From: Steinernema hermaphroditum
Lineage: Eukaryota > Nematoda > Chromadorea > Rhabditida > Steinernematidae
Reading direction: 5' to 3'
Assembly (NCBI GenBank): GCA_030435675.1
Contig: CM059623.1
Coordinates: 15,646,205 to 15,710,204 of the forward strand
DNA: 64,000 nt
A program made the position numbers and the translations under genes. How positions within the stretch are numbered: position 1 is the stretch's first letter; each line of letters starts with the position of its first letter. The notes beneath the pieces were generated by a model, which ran no database searches, was not told where the DNA came from, and saw only the letters and a list, made by a program, of their open reading frames with translations. Below, piece by piece: positions 1 through 14,766 of this stretch.

Positions 1-3000
1 CGTTTCTGTTTGTTCAGAACCTTGATTAAGATGCTTGAGCATAAGGGATCAAAAAGTGCAGACAGGGGGCTTTAGAGAATGGAGTTGATTAATCGTTTAC
101 AAAAGTAAATGGATCTCCGATCAGTTGCAGGGCGCCCAAGTGCTCCCCGGCTTGCAAGAGCTGTCGAAAGACACTCAAAGTATGATACTCTGAGCAGCTG
201 CGTTGAGGCGTGCACGTTCCATATAAAAAAGATTCTCTTTCATTTTTTGAATATACAGTCGCAGCCACAGAAATAGGCTTGCAGTGCCAGAAACACGGGG
301 CCTACTAAATGTAGAGTTTATTGGGCAAAAAATGCTATTATCCACCATGTCGACAGGAGATGTAATACATTCGGCCGACTCACATTTGGATCGATTCTGA
401 TAGATTCTGACGGAATTTAAAAAAAAACGTTATCAAAAAATAACTGATGTCGGTCGGAAAAGTAATGTACTTAATACGTTTAAATTTTGAGTTCACTAAT
501 CACTATCGCATACCGTTTTTCGTCCGATCAGAAAAAATGAGACCTATACCCACTTGACACGCGCCTTTTGTCTCTGATCGCCTGCGCTCTCTTCGCACCG
601 CTCCTCAAGAACGGTTGTAATTGACTTCATATGTATCTTCGGCCCGGATCGGATCCGTCTCACAAGGGTTCGGCGGAAAACGATAGTTCTTAGTGGGTGC
701 TGACAAAAGCAGGCACCATCGCTCGATGATCGGACTTTTTTCTTCAATCTGGACCAGACTATCATTTGTGCATCTTTTTGCAGTTGTATCGGTTGTATAG
801 ACACTTCAGAGAGGGCCACTACAGAGATGGACATCGGCTTAGTTCTTGCAAGCGGTATTCATCCTATCCTATCGTTTGGCATAGAAAAGAGGGAGCCGAT
901 TATTTCCGAGGCCTATTGTTTGGCCCCCATCCCCCCCCAACCCCCAACACGTTTGACAGCTCCCTTGTCAGTTCATAGAGTGTTTTTTTGTGCTGCCACG
1001 ACACCTCAAATGATAATCATTGAATTGGCAAATTGGTCCTCAACTCGATTTCCACGCACTAACACTTCATAGATCAAACCTCATTTTGGCAAATTAAGTC
1101 AGAAACAAATCTCTGAACTTGAGTACTTGTATTATGCAAATCAGCATTTGCATTTAAGTGCTCCAAGTAAACAGTGATTAACCGCGGCGGCCAAAGTACA
1201 CCACATATATCAATCACCACAAATTGTAATCTAATTCACAATTATGTATGTGCATTTTAAGATCTTAAAAATCACAACAAACTGCCTTTTATTCAATAAA
1301 TTCTATGACCTTTGCAGAGTAAATTCAGTTTTGTGCAGAAAAAAATTGCTTCCAGAACTTCGTTAGCACGTCACCTTCGCCTACCTTCTTGTCTCCACCT
1401 TCGATTTATATTTAACAAGTGCGTCATGCGTTCAAACAACGTTGAAACTTTTGAACGGCTGCAACTACAAGCCGCCTGCAGCCAGCCGTCAGTTGTACCC
1501 AATTGTAATGTCCTTTCGGCACTAAAATCCTGGCGTTCTCGCTTACGCACACAGGGCGACGCGCGCGCGCACGTTTGTCCACATAATCGGTGTCGGATTG
1601 CGTCGTCGATTCGCTTAAAAGGTAAACGTAGCCGGGGGTGGAGGCAGTTATAAGACCACGGGCCCTCTTCGGGAGGCTTAGTGTAAGAAGAGGTCTTTAT
1701 CGGTGTCCTTTTGATGGCTGATACTGTATCGCTTCTGTGTTTTGGCTTAGTTAATTGACTCTGTATATTCATAGGTGAATGGTGTGGGTTCGCATTTTCG
1801 GATTCCAGTCCTGATGCGGGTCCGTCCAACTCTGGCCATAGTGATACCTGTCGGTCGAAAAAATAAGGCTTGGAAAGAAGTGGCGTCTAGTCTGGATAGT
1901 AATTTTCCCTAGTTTCATCTATCTGGCCAAGAAGATGTTCATTGCCATTGTCCATTCATTGTCGATAGTAGGCTTAGTTAGTCGGATCTGTATATTCATT
2001 GATGAATGGTGCGGGTATGGGTCTTCGGGATCGAGTTCCAATTCAACTCTGGTCCATAGTTGGTCCATGTTACCTGCCGATCGGTTAACCCCGACAATCA
2101 GGCTTGGGATGAAGTGGCTATCAGTCTAGGTAGCAACATCACTTCAGAAATCCATGCAAGACGGATGTGTTACGATTCATCGTGGCTTTCAACAACCGGC
2201 GAAGGTTTACATGCCTTCTTAGACGGTGCTCACCTTTGTCTATGCTTATTTACCTTAGGCGGTTATGGTAATGGAGATATATCGTGTGGTAATCAACTAT
2301 TCCGGCTCCCACAAGGCCTCGAACACCAGGGAACCGTAGTTCCATCCATTTGGCCAAGAAGATGCTCATCGCTAGTCAAACTCGTCCCTCCATCTGGTTT
2401 GGGGTCTACTAAAGGGTCTTCTTGTGGGGGGGGGGGGCGACCTTCCATGACCGTGATTCATTTCATCTTCATCCGCCACCGCTTATTTCTTTTGTATTTC
2501 TCTGGAATCGAAAGGTTAACTCTTTTTGTAAGAGGGATGAATTTCATAATTCTCGATTTCGTGTGATACAATCCTACTAATCGGCAGGTTGTAGTGGGGA
2601 GCACTTTCCTTAGTGACTTTCTCTACTATTTCGTCTATTTGATTATGGTAGTCTTATGTTAGGCTATTGATATATGCCTTTAGACAGGGAAGGCATCATC
2701 TTTCAATATATACTATGAAAGATGTGTCTGTCTTAGAACTATGATGTTGACTGGCGAACCATATTTTTCACAAAAAAAGTTGCATCATGAAGGACCTTAT
2801 TCTCGCCCCCTTCCCTCTTTATTGGATTCAACTCATCGGGTCTCCGTTAATTAATATATATTGTAAGGCTACCGATTTCACGATTTTATTTCGCGAATCA
2901 AAGGCATTATGCCTTGCGCGACACCGAAAATAGACAAACAGAGGATGTCTGGAAGACGACTTCATCCCTGGCGCGGCGTAGATGTCGAACCGGTGGTTGG

Positions 3001-3788
3001 CGGAGAGCTTCATGGGGCTTCTGGGAATCGGCAAATCTTCGGATTCAGGAGCGGAACATCGTTTGCGGCACAGCGCACGCTTCTGTGCTCAAATCTGATG
3101 GTCCGTGGTCCGGGAGTTGCGTCTTCGATGGTGGTGGCGTCCTCAGAGCGTCGGCGACCTTCGGGATGAATTCTCACGTGGCCGGATTCTTGATGTCGGA
3201 CATCTTGTTGTCAGCGGTGGTGGGACTACGGATTCCGGGTGTCCCAATTCCCTCTGGAAGCCGGAACAGTCACAACTGCCACGGGGTTTGCCATCTGACC
3301 GACCAGACACTCAGAGAGCGACCGGAGGGACCGACCGCTCGCCACCGCGACACGAGTGAGAGTGTAAGGCTACCATAACCATATAAGCAAGGCCTTTTAT
3401 TTTCCCATATGATTCATTTGTTACCATCCCAAAGCCATGCTGACCCATTTGTGACTATTTCCGACTCACCCGATTCCGACACTTAAACACAAAAGCGTCG
3501 TAATCCGCTCACACCTCCTCCTACTCCACTAATTACCGCGCGGATTCTTCGCACGTTCTTCGCTCTGACAGCTTATCGCCGCCGCCGCAGCGGCAACTCC
3601 AACGGGCTGACTTGTCGTAAAACTGTCTCTGTACGTGATTTCGATGATAGATTAAGCAAACAGCGAAATATATTGCGACGTTGGCGAGAGTTTGTTTGTA
3701 TTGGTACAATTTTTGGCGATCGCTTACACTTTAAGCCGTCGCTCCGTTGCCTCCTAAATACTCTCACTCGCGGGCGCGCGCTGTTTGC
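1..3788. other. No supported gene; diverged repeats and a GC-rich island
   Basis: I find no convincing gene here. The stretch holds a diverged local duplication (about 1741-2170), a 12-base G run (2426-2437), and a GC-rich, codon-like block (about 2900-3360). That block is open in two plus frames (2909-3169 and 2914-3378), but neither product resembles a family I know. From about 3500 to 3785 the sequence is GC-rich with CCG triplets and looks like a promoter or 5' leader for the BED gene starting near 3989. That reading is an inference from position. Confidence 0.4.
1741..2170. repeat. Diverged tandem duplication, units about 220 bp
   Basis: The segment 1741-1960 resembles 1969-2170. Shared landmarks in order are a CTGTATATTCAT core, GATGAATGGTG or GTGAATGGTG, ACTCTGG(T)CCATAGT, and AGGCTTGG..GAAGTGGC. 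The phrase TGGCCAAGAAGATG also recurs at about 1924 and 2351, so a third partial unit is likely. The copies have many substitutions and indels, so this is an old duplication or a low-copy repeat family. Confidence 0.6.
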
Positions 3789-3988
3789 CTGTCATATCAG
3801 TGGTGCGCGAGGCGAGGAAGAAGAAGCGAGCGGGACCTCTAAGTGTTCGTTCTGATTTTAGCTCATGCGAGTCGCGTGCTGACAAGCCGAATCTGCTATG
3901 CTCAACGCTGAACAATCCGTGGAAGGAAGTGGTGGTTGGTTACTGTACTGATCACCAAGTGCTCTATTCGACTGGCTTAGGAGTAGAT

Positions 3989-6900
3989 ATGTACGCGCAG
4001 ATGGCTCTGGACAAGGAGCCGTCATGCTCATCGCCAGCCTCGGAAGGAAAGGCCGAAACGGAACGAGGCGACTGTGATACTCCGCAGCCGACGACGAGTG
4101 CCGACGGATTCGCCGACGACGAAGAGGTAGAGTTCAGTTTGTGCCTATATGAACAGGTCTAAAAGGCTGGAAAATCGGTATCCCAACATCTTTCATCCCT
4201 CTCACAGCTCATCTAAACCCTGGACTATTGGTCTCTGGGTTGAAAACTGGGAATCCCAACGTATTTTCCAACAGTATCCCAACAGCTATCCCACCCCTAC
4301 ATGAACAAGTCTATAAATAACCGAGATCCAATTTTATACACCGATTTTTACAGACAAGCCAGTTTTTCACAGTCACTATCCCAACATCTTTCATCCCTTT
4401 AATCTCTAACAGTAGCTCATCTAAACCCTGGACTGACCTATCGGTCTGTAGGGTTAAATTAATCACCATAACTGCACTCTTAATTCACAATGATCACTGC
4501 CAGCGCTTAATAGATGAGCTCGCCACCATGACCACTAAATTAGTCACTTTTCAGGCTTGATCACATAGGCGTAATCCACTGGGGCTCTACTAAAAGTGCT
4601 CAAGATCGCATATTTCTTATTGTACCCCATTGTACAAATCGGTCCTTTTTTTAAAGCTTCCGAAATTTTCTTTATTTCTTACTAGAGAGCTCTTCGTTCT
4701 CACTTAGCATTTCACGACAACATTCCTTTTTCAAAGGCGATATCAATCAGATTTTATATCAGTAAGCAATGATGGAAACAGTGCCTAATTTTCAATATTA
4801 AAATACATGGGCGAAATGAGGAACGAGTCCGGCGTCGAACCCATTACGAATGAATCGTGTTCTCAACATAGATAGTCCCGAAGAGATTGGTTTATAACCA
4901 TCTTGAGAGCACTGGTATAACCCACATGCTTACTGTGTTTGACTTGATTCTCAGAGCACCAATCTTGGCTTGGATTAGACCAGCTTTATCGGCTTTCCTT
5001 CGCCAATTTTGTGATTTCATAGCAAGTTCCTTTTGAGGGGATGTTTTTCAACATCTCCCCTGTTTAAAAATCCAGTTCTTAATACAGGTATAGTGTTAAA
5101 AGTTAGCCTGGCGACATTCACGGTTCAGTACCCGAATGTGCACTTTTGAAATACAAATGTGGACGTTTCCGAGTTACGATAGAACAGTGATCCAGACGAG
5201 TCCGCCGACAAAAGACGACATTTATGTTCCCTCTTTTTGGGCACACTTTAAGGAATATTTTGGAAGGTATATATTGGACAGGAACGGCTTTCTTATAGCT
5301 TGATTTTTCGGGCCAAAAGTGACTATTTTGAATGTCCGTTTGCGTCCTCTCACTCCGCTCTTTCCGAATGGAGTGATACAGTTATGATGATGCCAGTTGC
5401 CTGTCAAACACTATCTTTATCGGCGGATTCGTTTGCAGACTTATCGGCAGACTTGCCGGACTCACTGCCATGAAGCTCTTTCAAAAAGATGTAGTTTGAG
5501 CGCCTGAACTATAAGTTTAACTATAGGCTACAGAACTTAAGCACTTTCGTGTAGGTTTCAGTTCCTAGCAACGTTTCCATTGCACTTCGGACCCCCTCCA
5601 TTGTATCAAACTTCCCTCTGTCTACCCATACACATTCCGTAAAAGTGCAACTTCGCCATTCAACAATCACTCACTTCCATCTATCTCGACGATGATCTGC
5701 AGCTGCACACGTCGATTTCCAAAGCACACCCCCTAATAGCATCGTACGCATAAACCGCTAAGAACAGCGGCTTTCTTATCCGTGTGCCACACTACATCTG
5801 CGTGAGCTATTTAAATCGGATTGTCACGTCGATGTTGCATTTTCCATGATGCCAATTTGGCTAATGAGGTCGTTGTTGGTGCACACCAAATGCAACATTC
5901 TAAGGATTTTTGGAAGCGTTTCTTTGCGACGCATTAATCATTGATGCCAGCTCATTAGGGCAGAGTGCTGACGAAAGGGCTTATAAGGTAGAAATGTTCA
6001 GTTCCTTGTTCTTCTTTTTTCATAGTTTGGTTCAGGGTTTGGACATATAATTTCCCAGTCCCTTCTTTATTCTTCTGTCAGACCCTCTGAAGATCGGCAT
6101 ATGGTAGCGATATGATATCGCAAAATGGACTGTGTAAACAGTCCCTTCTTGCTGGGACCCAAACGGTGGAATTGTTTCAATATTATTAAATGGCACCAAG
6201 CAACCACGATACACCAGGTCTGGATCCCAGCGCGATAGGGCGTACTGTGTTCTACCGTATTTTGGCATTGTTGACCACATAAAAGTCGACATCAGTGAAT
6301 GAAAATCCTCAATTCTTGCGGCTTTTTGAATACAGTAGACTACTGAAGTAGGCCAACCCGGGTAGATCCCATTATGAAGGGACTGTGTAGAGTAATTGGA
6401 ACCGATAACCATCCATAAACGATGGCTAAAACGACTGTAGGGCATACTCACACATTTGAATGCCGTAGTATACCAAATAAGGGACGGTACCAAATCATAA
6501 AGCTCTCCTTTTGGTCAACTTTCCTTCATCACATAGGTGGACTACCTGTCTCTTCTGGAAGCATATAACATTCTACAGAAAGCTGGCCAACTCCCCATCC
6601 GGGCACCTTTCTTATCGACCAGTCTTCACCGCAAAAGAGGTCTTCAAGTGAGACTGAGAACTGAGAAATGAGACAGTTTACCTATGCTTTTCGACGCCAA
6701 ATCTCATGTCCTCTATGGAATCTAAACTCCATGGAATGGAGCAAAAAGAAGGACTATCTCCTTTTTGTTGTCTCAAAGACTACTATTATTTCTGGGACCA
6801 TCTGCAGAGCGTCACCAAATCTCAAATAGACACATGAGATCTTAATTCACTTCCTCCGCTTCCTCCGGCTATTTTCGTTAAAATCGATATAATACGGTAT

Positions 6901-9900
6901 CCAGAAGGAACCAGACGTGGCAAAATAGATTGGAACCTTCGATTTGGACAGTTCTTGCCAGTCTGCTTGTGTCGTAAAACGGCTATATTCTCTATCCCTC
7001 AAGTGGTGGCCCAGCTTCCTCAACAGGACAGTCTCCCCTCTCAAGGAACGATGCAAAGTTGTATAGTTATTTGCGTCATATCATGCTATCGCGTTCCCAA
7101 GTCGGATCTTCATTAATTCATTTCCTCCACTAACGTCTATTTTCGTCCAAATCTGAGTGGGCTCTGGTCTTCGAAAGTAGCAAATGCGGATAGATGTTTT
7201 GACGTCAGCGCGGCGAGAGTGATTAATCGCGCTGCTAGAGTGACTTTTGAAGATGTAAATACTGTTGATACTATTATTTACGACGCTGAAGAAGAAGGGT
7301 CGAAGTACGATAGAGATAAGAAGCCCGTTGCATCCGTCACGGGAACGAGATAATCCTATTTTCAAATGTAAAGTAGCTAAAGTGGACAGTGTTAGTAATG
7401 TATCGGCGCCCCACATAGTACGGTACCCCTGAAAAAGCTGGTGCAAAATTAATTTTCTAAAAACGATTCCAATAATTCCTTCCCGCGCGGATTTCCAGAT
7501 TATCGGACTACAGATTAGGACTTTCTTAGTTACCGTAGTTCGCATAACGCTAAGTAGCCAGCTTCTCTAGCGTCTTGCTTGTCTAACTACCGTATGGTCA
7601 AAGAACAGGTTTGTGAGTTGCTAGAATCTGCTGGTTTCAGCTTGATAATGAATAGTAATTAGTGATGTAGTGTGGAAGCGAATGGTAAAAGTCATACGTT
7701 CGGTCTTGTCCCAGATTTGAATGAGATGTGTCATTGTTTTGATGATTATTTCAATCTCTGGCGGGCGGCATCATGCCGTGACATCCGAGGTTATGGTGCC
7801 AGAGGACAGGCAAGCATTTTGAGCCCAAATTTACCCAAAGTGGCTTTGGGAAAGCGCTCAATGCTTTGCCTAAAGCCGTCACTTTTTGGATGACTGTTTC
7901 GCTTTCTGGGAGCTGAATCATGTCGGAAAACGGAAGTTATGTAATTGGGGATAAGAAAAGCACTTCGAACTCAAATTTAATGAAAACAGTGTGCCCTCGA
8001 AAGCACTCAGTCCCTTGCAAACGTCGAGATTTGATGTCTCCATTTAACGATTTAGGGTGAAAGGAGTGAGGGGCGCGTTTTGAGCTCGAAATTAGCTTGT
8101 CTTGGTTCGATACAGCTCTCGATCCAAAAATTGAAACAACCATCGAAACGGTGTCGCATCTCAAAAGCCCCATTCAAAGTCGACATCGTCGCGAGAACGA
8201 CTAGCCGAAATCGTGCCGGGACCCCGTTGAAATTTTATCATTTAATTTATGCGTCAACCACCGCAACCATGTGATTTAGGGTGATGAAAAGCCGGTAGCT
8301 TTTCAGCGTAGATTAGCGCGGTTCAGAGAATAAACAAATCGTGATGTTTTCTAAAAAACGACGCCACTTCAAAACAACTTTCGAGACACTCTTCGGCATG
8401 TTGATCACGTTAAGCATAGATAACTGGCCCTAAAATTGCCATTTTTTCTTATCAAGGCAGGTAAATTATTGTGTGGTAAGAAAGCGTCTACGGCCAGAAA
8501 CAGAAGCCATTTTAGAGACCACTTTGCCTATTTTTCATTGACCATCTAACTGATTATGTTCATTGAATAGCTCACATCTCATACATGTGACAAGATACCG
8601 TAGCCGGAATCGTGATAAGCCTAATGGACGCACTAATCAACGCGACCCTCACCGATGTGTCGATGTCCCTCCCATTTCCATTCCATAAATCCGGATCAAA
8701 GTTAGAGGCATTTGTGACTACTCCATCGCTTTCAGAACAAGTCCGAAAACGGCGTCGTGAAAGAGGGCGAGGAAGAAGCGGAGGAGAGCCCACCCACCCT
8801 GGAGCCGTCGGTGAGCACCACGCCCTTCAAGGTGGAAGAAGTGTCGCAGCCGATGTGCACAAAGCGAAAACGTCCGCGGCGCAACCCCGTTTGGCCCTAT
8901 TTCACGGTGGAGAACGGCAGCGCCTACTGCCGACAGTGCTCCTACAGCACGCGTTCCGTCTTCAGCACCAATCTCAAAGTGCATCTCCGCTCGCATCATC
9001 GTTCCGACTACGAAAAGGTCCGTTTTCGGTCGGTGTGTACCGTACGACTTATCAAGTACAAACGTTTAGGTGATCTTGGCCGAAGAAGCGCTGGCCAGCA
9101 TGACTCCGAGACACGCGGCCGCCGTCGCGCAGGCGAACGCCATGTCGGCGATGCAGCAGAACGGGATGGTGGGCGAGAATGCGGAGACGCTCAGTGCGCT
9201 TCGGAGGATGCTCGGACCGGCGCCACAGCAGAGTGCCGCTCCTCAACTGTTTGGGAATATCTTCGCCCCACAGCCAATTGGAGGAAGTCAGCATCTGAAC
9301 AATGAGCTCTTGGGTAAGTTGAGCTTTTCATGGAGAGGGTTCCCAGCAGGGACTTAAAACTTCCAAAATTTCAAGTCTCAACTGGGCAACTATATGGGGT
9401 ACTGTGGACGAGTAGACCAAAAAAACCACACTGCGAAATCTTTCGTTTGTGATATTCCTCACAGATGATCATATCACAGCCTCTTTGACCCTCTTCTATC
9501 AAGTCATACAGCATACCAAAAGTCGCGGCAGCCCTCGATGCATAAACGTCCGAAATGGCCGTTCTCGTTGACCTCTACCCCACTATATTAAACGATTTCC
9601 GGTAGTTCTGCAGATGAGGTGTAAGCCCTATATGTACTACTTATCCCTGTGATCAAAGCGCTATCGGCAGTCAGGCGTGGTCTGCCAATATCTTTCACAT
9701 GAATAGGCAACCGCTTGAAATGAATCTGCGCTACTAAATCATTACGCTCCAAAATGTGCTTTTCCGATTCGTTTTTGCCCTGTATACACTCACAAGGCAG
9801 GCGATGGGATACCACTTCCTAACAGTCAACATAAACAAGAAGGAGCAAGCAAAACAGCGGAAAAGACCGTAAACAACGTGAGACTATACACAACCTCCGT

Positions 9901-11721
9901 GGCTCCACGAAATCGTAAACAATCCGTATTTTCCCAATTGCGCAGTTTCTTTTGTGCCTATGAGGGACAGGGTGACAAGAAATCAGGCTTTTTATGATAG
10001 ACAAAGCATCCAAATCGGGAAACAAACTACACTACCTTATTCATCAATGATAAGGGTCTAATAGTAGCCGGGATCTTCAGCGAAAACTGTAGGGAATGAG
10101 CCCGTCAAGCAGGTTATTTTGATAGAACGAAATTAGCTTTTCGGATCGGGATTAGAACCTTTCCTGGAGCCAGCCAGGGCTGATCCCATCTTTGCTCTGC
10201 AGACCAAGAGATCTGTTAAGAAGCCACTGAGTATTAGTAAGCCATTGAAGTAATCAAATATAAGATGTGGCCGGGAAAAACATGTGTTTTTAAAGATGGG
10301 GGATAAGCAGCTAATAGCGTGGATTGACTTCGCAGAAGTTAATCTAGGCTACATCTAAAAACAGAGGCCACAGTCTGGGACTAGGAGCTCATTGCTTGAT
10401 ACTCTACACACATCAAATCAAGCGTCTAATATGAGAAATTGAAATCCAAAGTAGTCATTTAAGTCACTTAATCACAGTATCTGACTAGCAGCTCTATACA
10501 CATCACATTAAGTGTCTAATTGAAACCCAAAGGACCTCACTTAATCACTTTCAGCGAACCTCACCAAGATGGCCAACCTGCAAGCTCTTCCGGGCAACTC
10601 CCAGTCCGCCCCGGTTACTCCCATAAACCAGCAGGCAAACCTCTTCAGCCTCGCACACCCCACCCCGATGAACCAGTTCGGCCTGCAGCAGCACCTCATC
10701 GAACAGCAAAAGCGTCAGCGCCGAAAGCGCCTCAGAAGACACCCCGTCTGGCAATACTTCACCGATCTCGAGGACAAGGTACCGTAGCATCAGAAGGCCT
10801 CTATCTAACACGAGGCTCTTTAGTATGTCGGCTGCACAATGTGTCCTTTCCGCACGGCGTCCGCCTTCAGCACCAACATGAAGATGCATCTGAAGGCGCA
10901 CCACAAGGAAGAGCATCTGAAGGTGATGCAGCTGGAGTGGGAGCAACGTGTGGACGAGGGGGTGGTCAATGCCAACGACGGCGACGACGACGCGGGAAAG
11001 GGGAAGCGGAAGCGACGCACGGCCGAGGAGATCCAGGAGATGATCGAGAAGTGCCAGAAGACGATCAATCTGGAGAAGCAGATGCAGGAGCAGGCGCGGG
11101 TGCTGCCGCAGATGCTCAGCGCGCCGCCGCAGCCTCCGCAACCGGTGACGATGAACGGCTTCATGTCGACGTCCGATCAGCTGGCGGCGATGGTGGGCCT
11201 CGGAGCGGCGAGCGACGCTCAGCCGTCTACGTACAACGAAACGCTTCAGAGCCTGGCTCAGGGGACGGTCAAAGAAGAGCACGCTTTGGAGGTAAGTGCG
11301 GTCAACTCGAGACCATAATAATCATCTTTTAGGACGCCTCGGCGCCCCAGTCTCCCGGCGAATACGACGGCAACGTCACCGACTCGTCATCGTCTCCGTC
11401 GGGCGCCGCCGACATGAGCGACGACCCTGGCCTTCTGAAGCTCCTGCAGAAGCGCCTCTGCACGGCCGTGTCGCAGGACAGCTCAGGCAACATCAGCCTC
11501 AAGCAGTTCATGAAGCGCACAAGCGCTGACTACGCTCTGGCCAAACTCACCAAAAAGTACAACATGGCCCAGATCATTGCATCCGACGAATTCGCGGTAG
11601 GACCAGTTTTCACTTCCTTTCCTTTTACCTATACTTCTAGGAGCTGATCCGAGTCCTTGACAAAGACTACAAGATCCCGTCTTCGAACGAACTCCAGGAG
11701 ATCGTCGCCGACGGAATGTGA
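3989..11721 (+). CDS. Two-BED-finger protein with hAT-transposase-like C-terminus
   Basis: Proposed nuclear DNA-binding protein of about 566 aa. Exons: 3989-4126, 8736-9017, 9070-9313, 10555-10778, 10824-11291, 11333-11596, 11641-11721; phases match throughout. BED finger 1 (9 kb) has a basic RRNPVWPYF lead, then CRQC and HLRSHH; finger 2 (10.75-10.9 kb) has RRHPVWQYF, CTMC and HLKAHH, split by an intron between the lead and the first Cys. A Gln/Pro/Ala-rich linker follows. The end carries the hAT-type element DEFAELIRVLDKDYKIPSS, known from hAT transposases and ZBED proteins, but no catalytic RNase-H domain. That pattern suggests a domesticated transposon gene, probably a transcription factor. 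The first exon lies 4.6 kb upstream and is joined only by matching phase and acidic/Ser composition. Its start is uncertain: ATG 4001 and an upstream in-frame ATG at 3785 are alternatives. Confidence 0.82.
4127..8735. other. Large first intron of the BED gene, no nested gene supported
   Basis: This 4.6-kb stretch contains the 4146-4460 duplication and two long minus-strand open frames, 6032-6493 (153 aa) and 7081-7545 (154 aa). I recognise no domain in either, no signal peptide, and no neighbouring exon with a compatible phase. It would be intergenic instead if the 3989-4126 exon belongs to another gene. Confidence 0.45.
4146..4460. repeat. Direct repeat, two copies about 200 bp apart
   Basis: TATCCCAACATCTTTCATCCCT followed by AGCTCATCTAAACCCTGGACT occurs at about 4179-4226 and again at about 4377-4434. 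Each copy is preceded by a TGAACARGTCT phrase (about 4149 and 4303). The second copy carries a 12-14 bp insertion between the two blocks. It starts 20 bp inside the proposed first intron of the BED gene. Confidence 0.8.
9314..10554. other. Intron 3 of the BED gene
   Basis: This 1.2-kb intron separates finger 1 from finger 2. It is bounded by GTAAGT and CTTTCAG and joins phase 1 to phase 1. I see no conserved element inside, apart from a short repeated phrase in which a GTCTAATATGAGAAATTGAAA-like stretch near 10425 resembles GTGTCTAATTGAAACCC near 10512. Confidence 0.6.
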
Positions 11722-12195
11722 ATCGATTCGTCTCTCTGTCTACCGTAATCCAAGGGTTCCCGCTCGCTTTATTTCCTCCTCTCAACTGCCACCCTCTAGG
11801 CTGACATCTCTGTCTCTTTCTTTCACTGTCCCTTTGCCATATCCTTCCCGTAATTTCTCAGTATTAATAGAACTCGTTTGGGTAGCGATTTGTGAAGAAC
11901 CTCTCAGATTTCTCGATGTACTTAGTGCCCGTTCTCTCAGTCCCGTTGCTCTTGTATTCTTGTCCTTTTCTCCGATAGATCGACCGACAATTTAAGTGTT
12001 AAATATGTTTAGAGATGTTTAAATAAGTATTGTGAAATTAATGAAAAGTGTCACAGATCTAAACGTTTCATGAGGGGTAGGGGTAACTCCACTTACATAG
12101 TGGCACATCACAGTGTCGATCGACATGAACACTATCAGCAAAACACACACTTCGTAATACCACGAAATTATTGTTAATATCACATATTACCTCTA
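11722..12195. other. Convergent 3' regions of the BED gene and men-1
   Basis: Short intergenic stretch between two convergent stop codons. It is pyrimidine-rich up to about 11990, as expected for a 3' UTR, then AT-rich with AATA-containing candidate polyadenylation sequences near 12020-12060. No RNA gene or repeat is visible. Confidence 0.6.
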
Positions 12196-14368
<2,173 letters not shown>

Positions 14369-14766
14369 GACGGCTTCAGATCGATCGAGTGAACCGTTCG
14401 CAGCTCTGCAAAGACGTCAAAGATGAAGAGCTGTCTACAGAATGCACACAGACACAGAGAGCTGCTGAAATGATGCAAAGACGTATAATATCGAAAAGTG
14501 TCTGCATACTACCGTGGTCCCACATTGGCTCATCAGGGTATGACGCCCCATTGGTTTCATAGCGCTTTGAGTGGCAAATCGTTCACGGTGCTAGAACGTG
14601 GACGGTTTGTGTCCAAAATGACCAAAATGCTGTTTTATTCATAAGCTTCTACTGGCCTGCTCCACTTCCCGTTTCCCTTCAGATACAAGTTCAACACATT
14701 TATGTAAAATACATATATCTTGCTAGAAATTATTTGTTTCATAAGGATTGAGCCTATTGAATCTGA

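Noticed and set aside
10551..11282. 243-aa minus-strand open frame
   Set aside because: Antisense shadow of the GC-rich BED-finger exons 4 and 5, low-complexity Leu/Arg/His.
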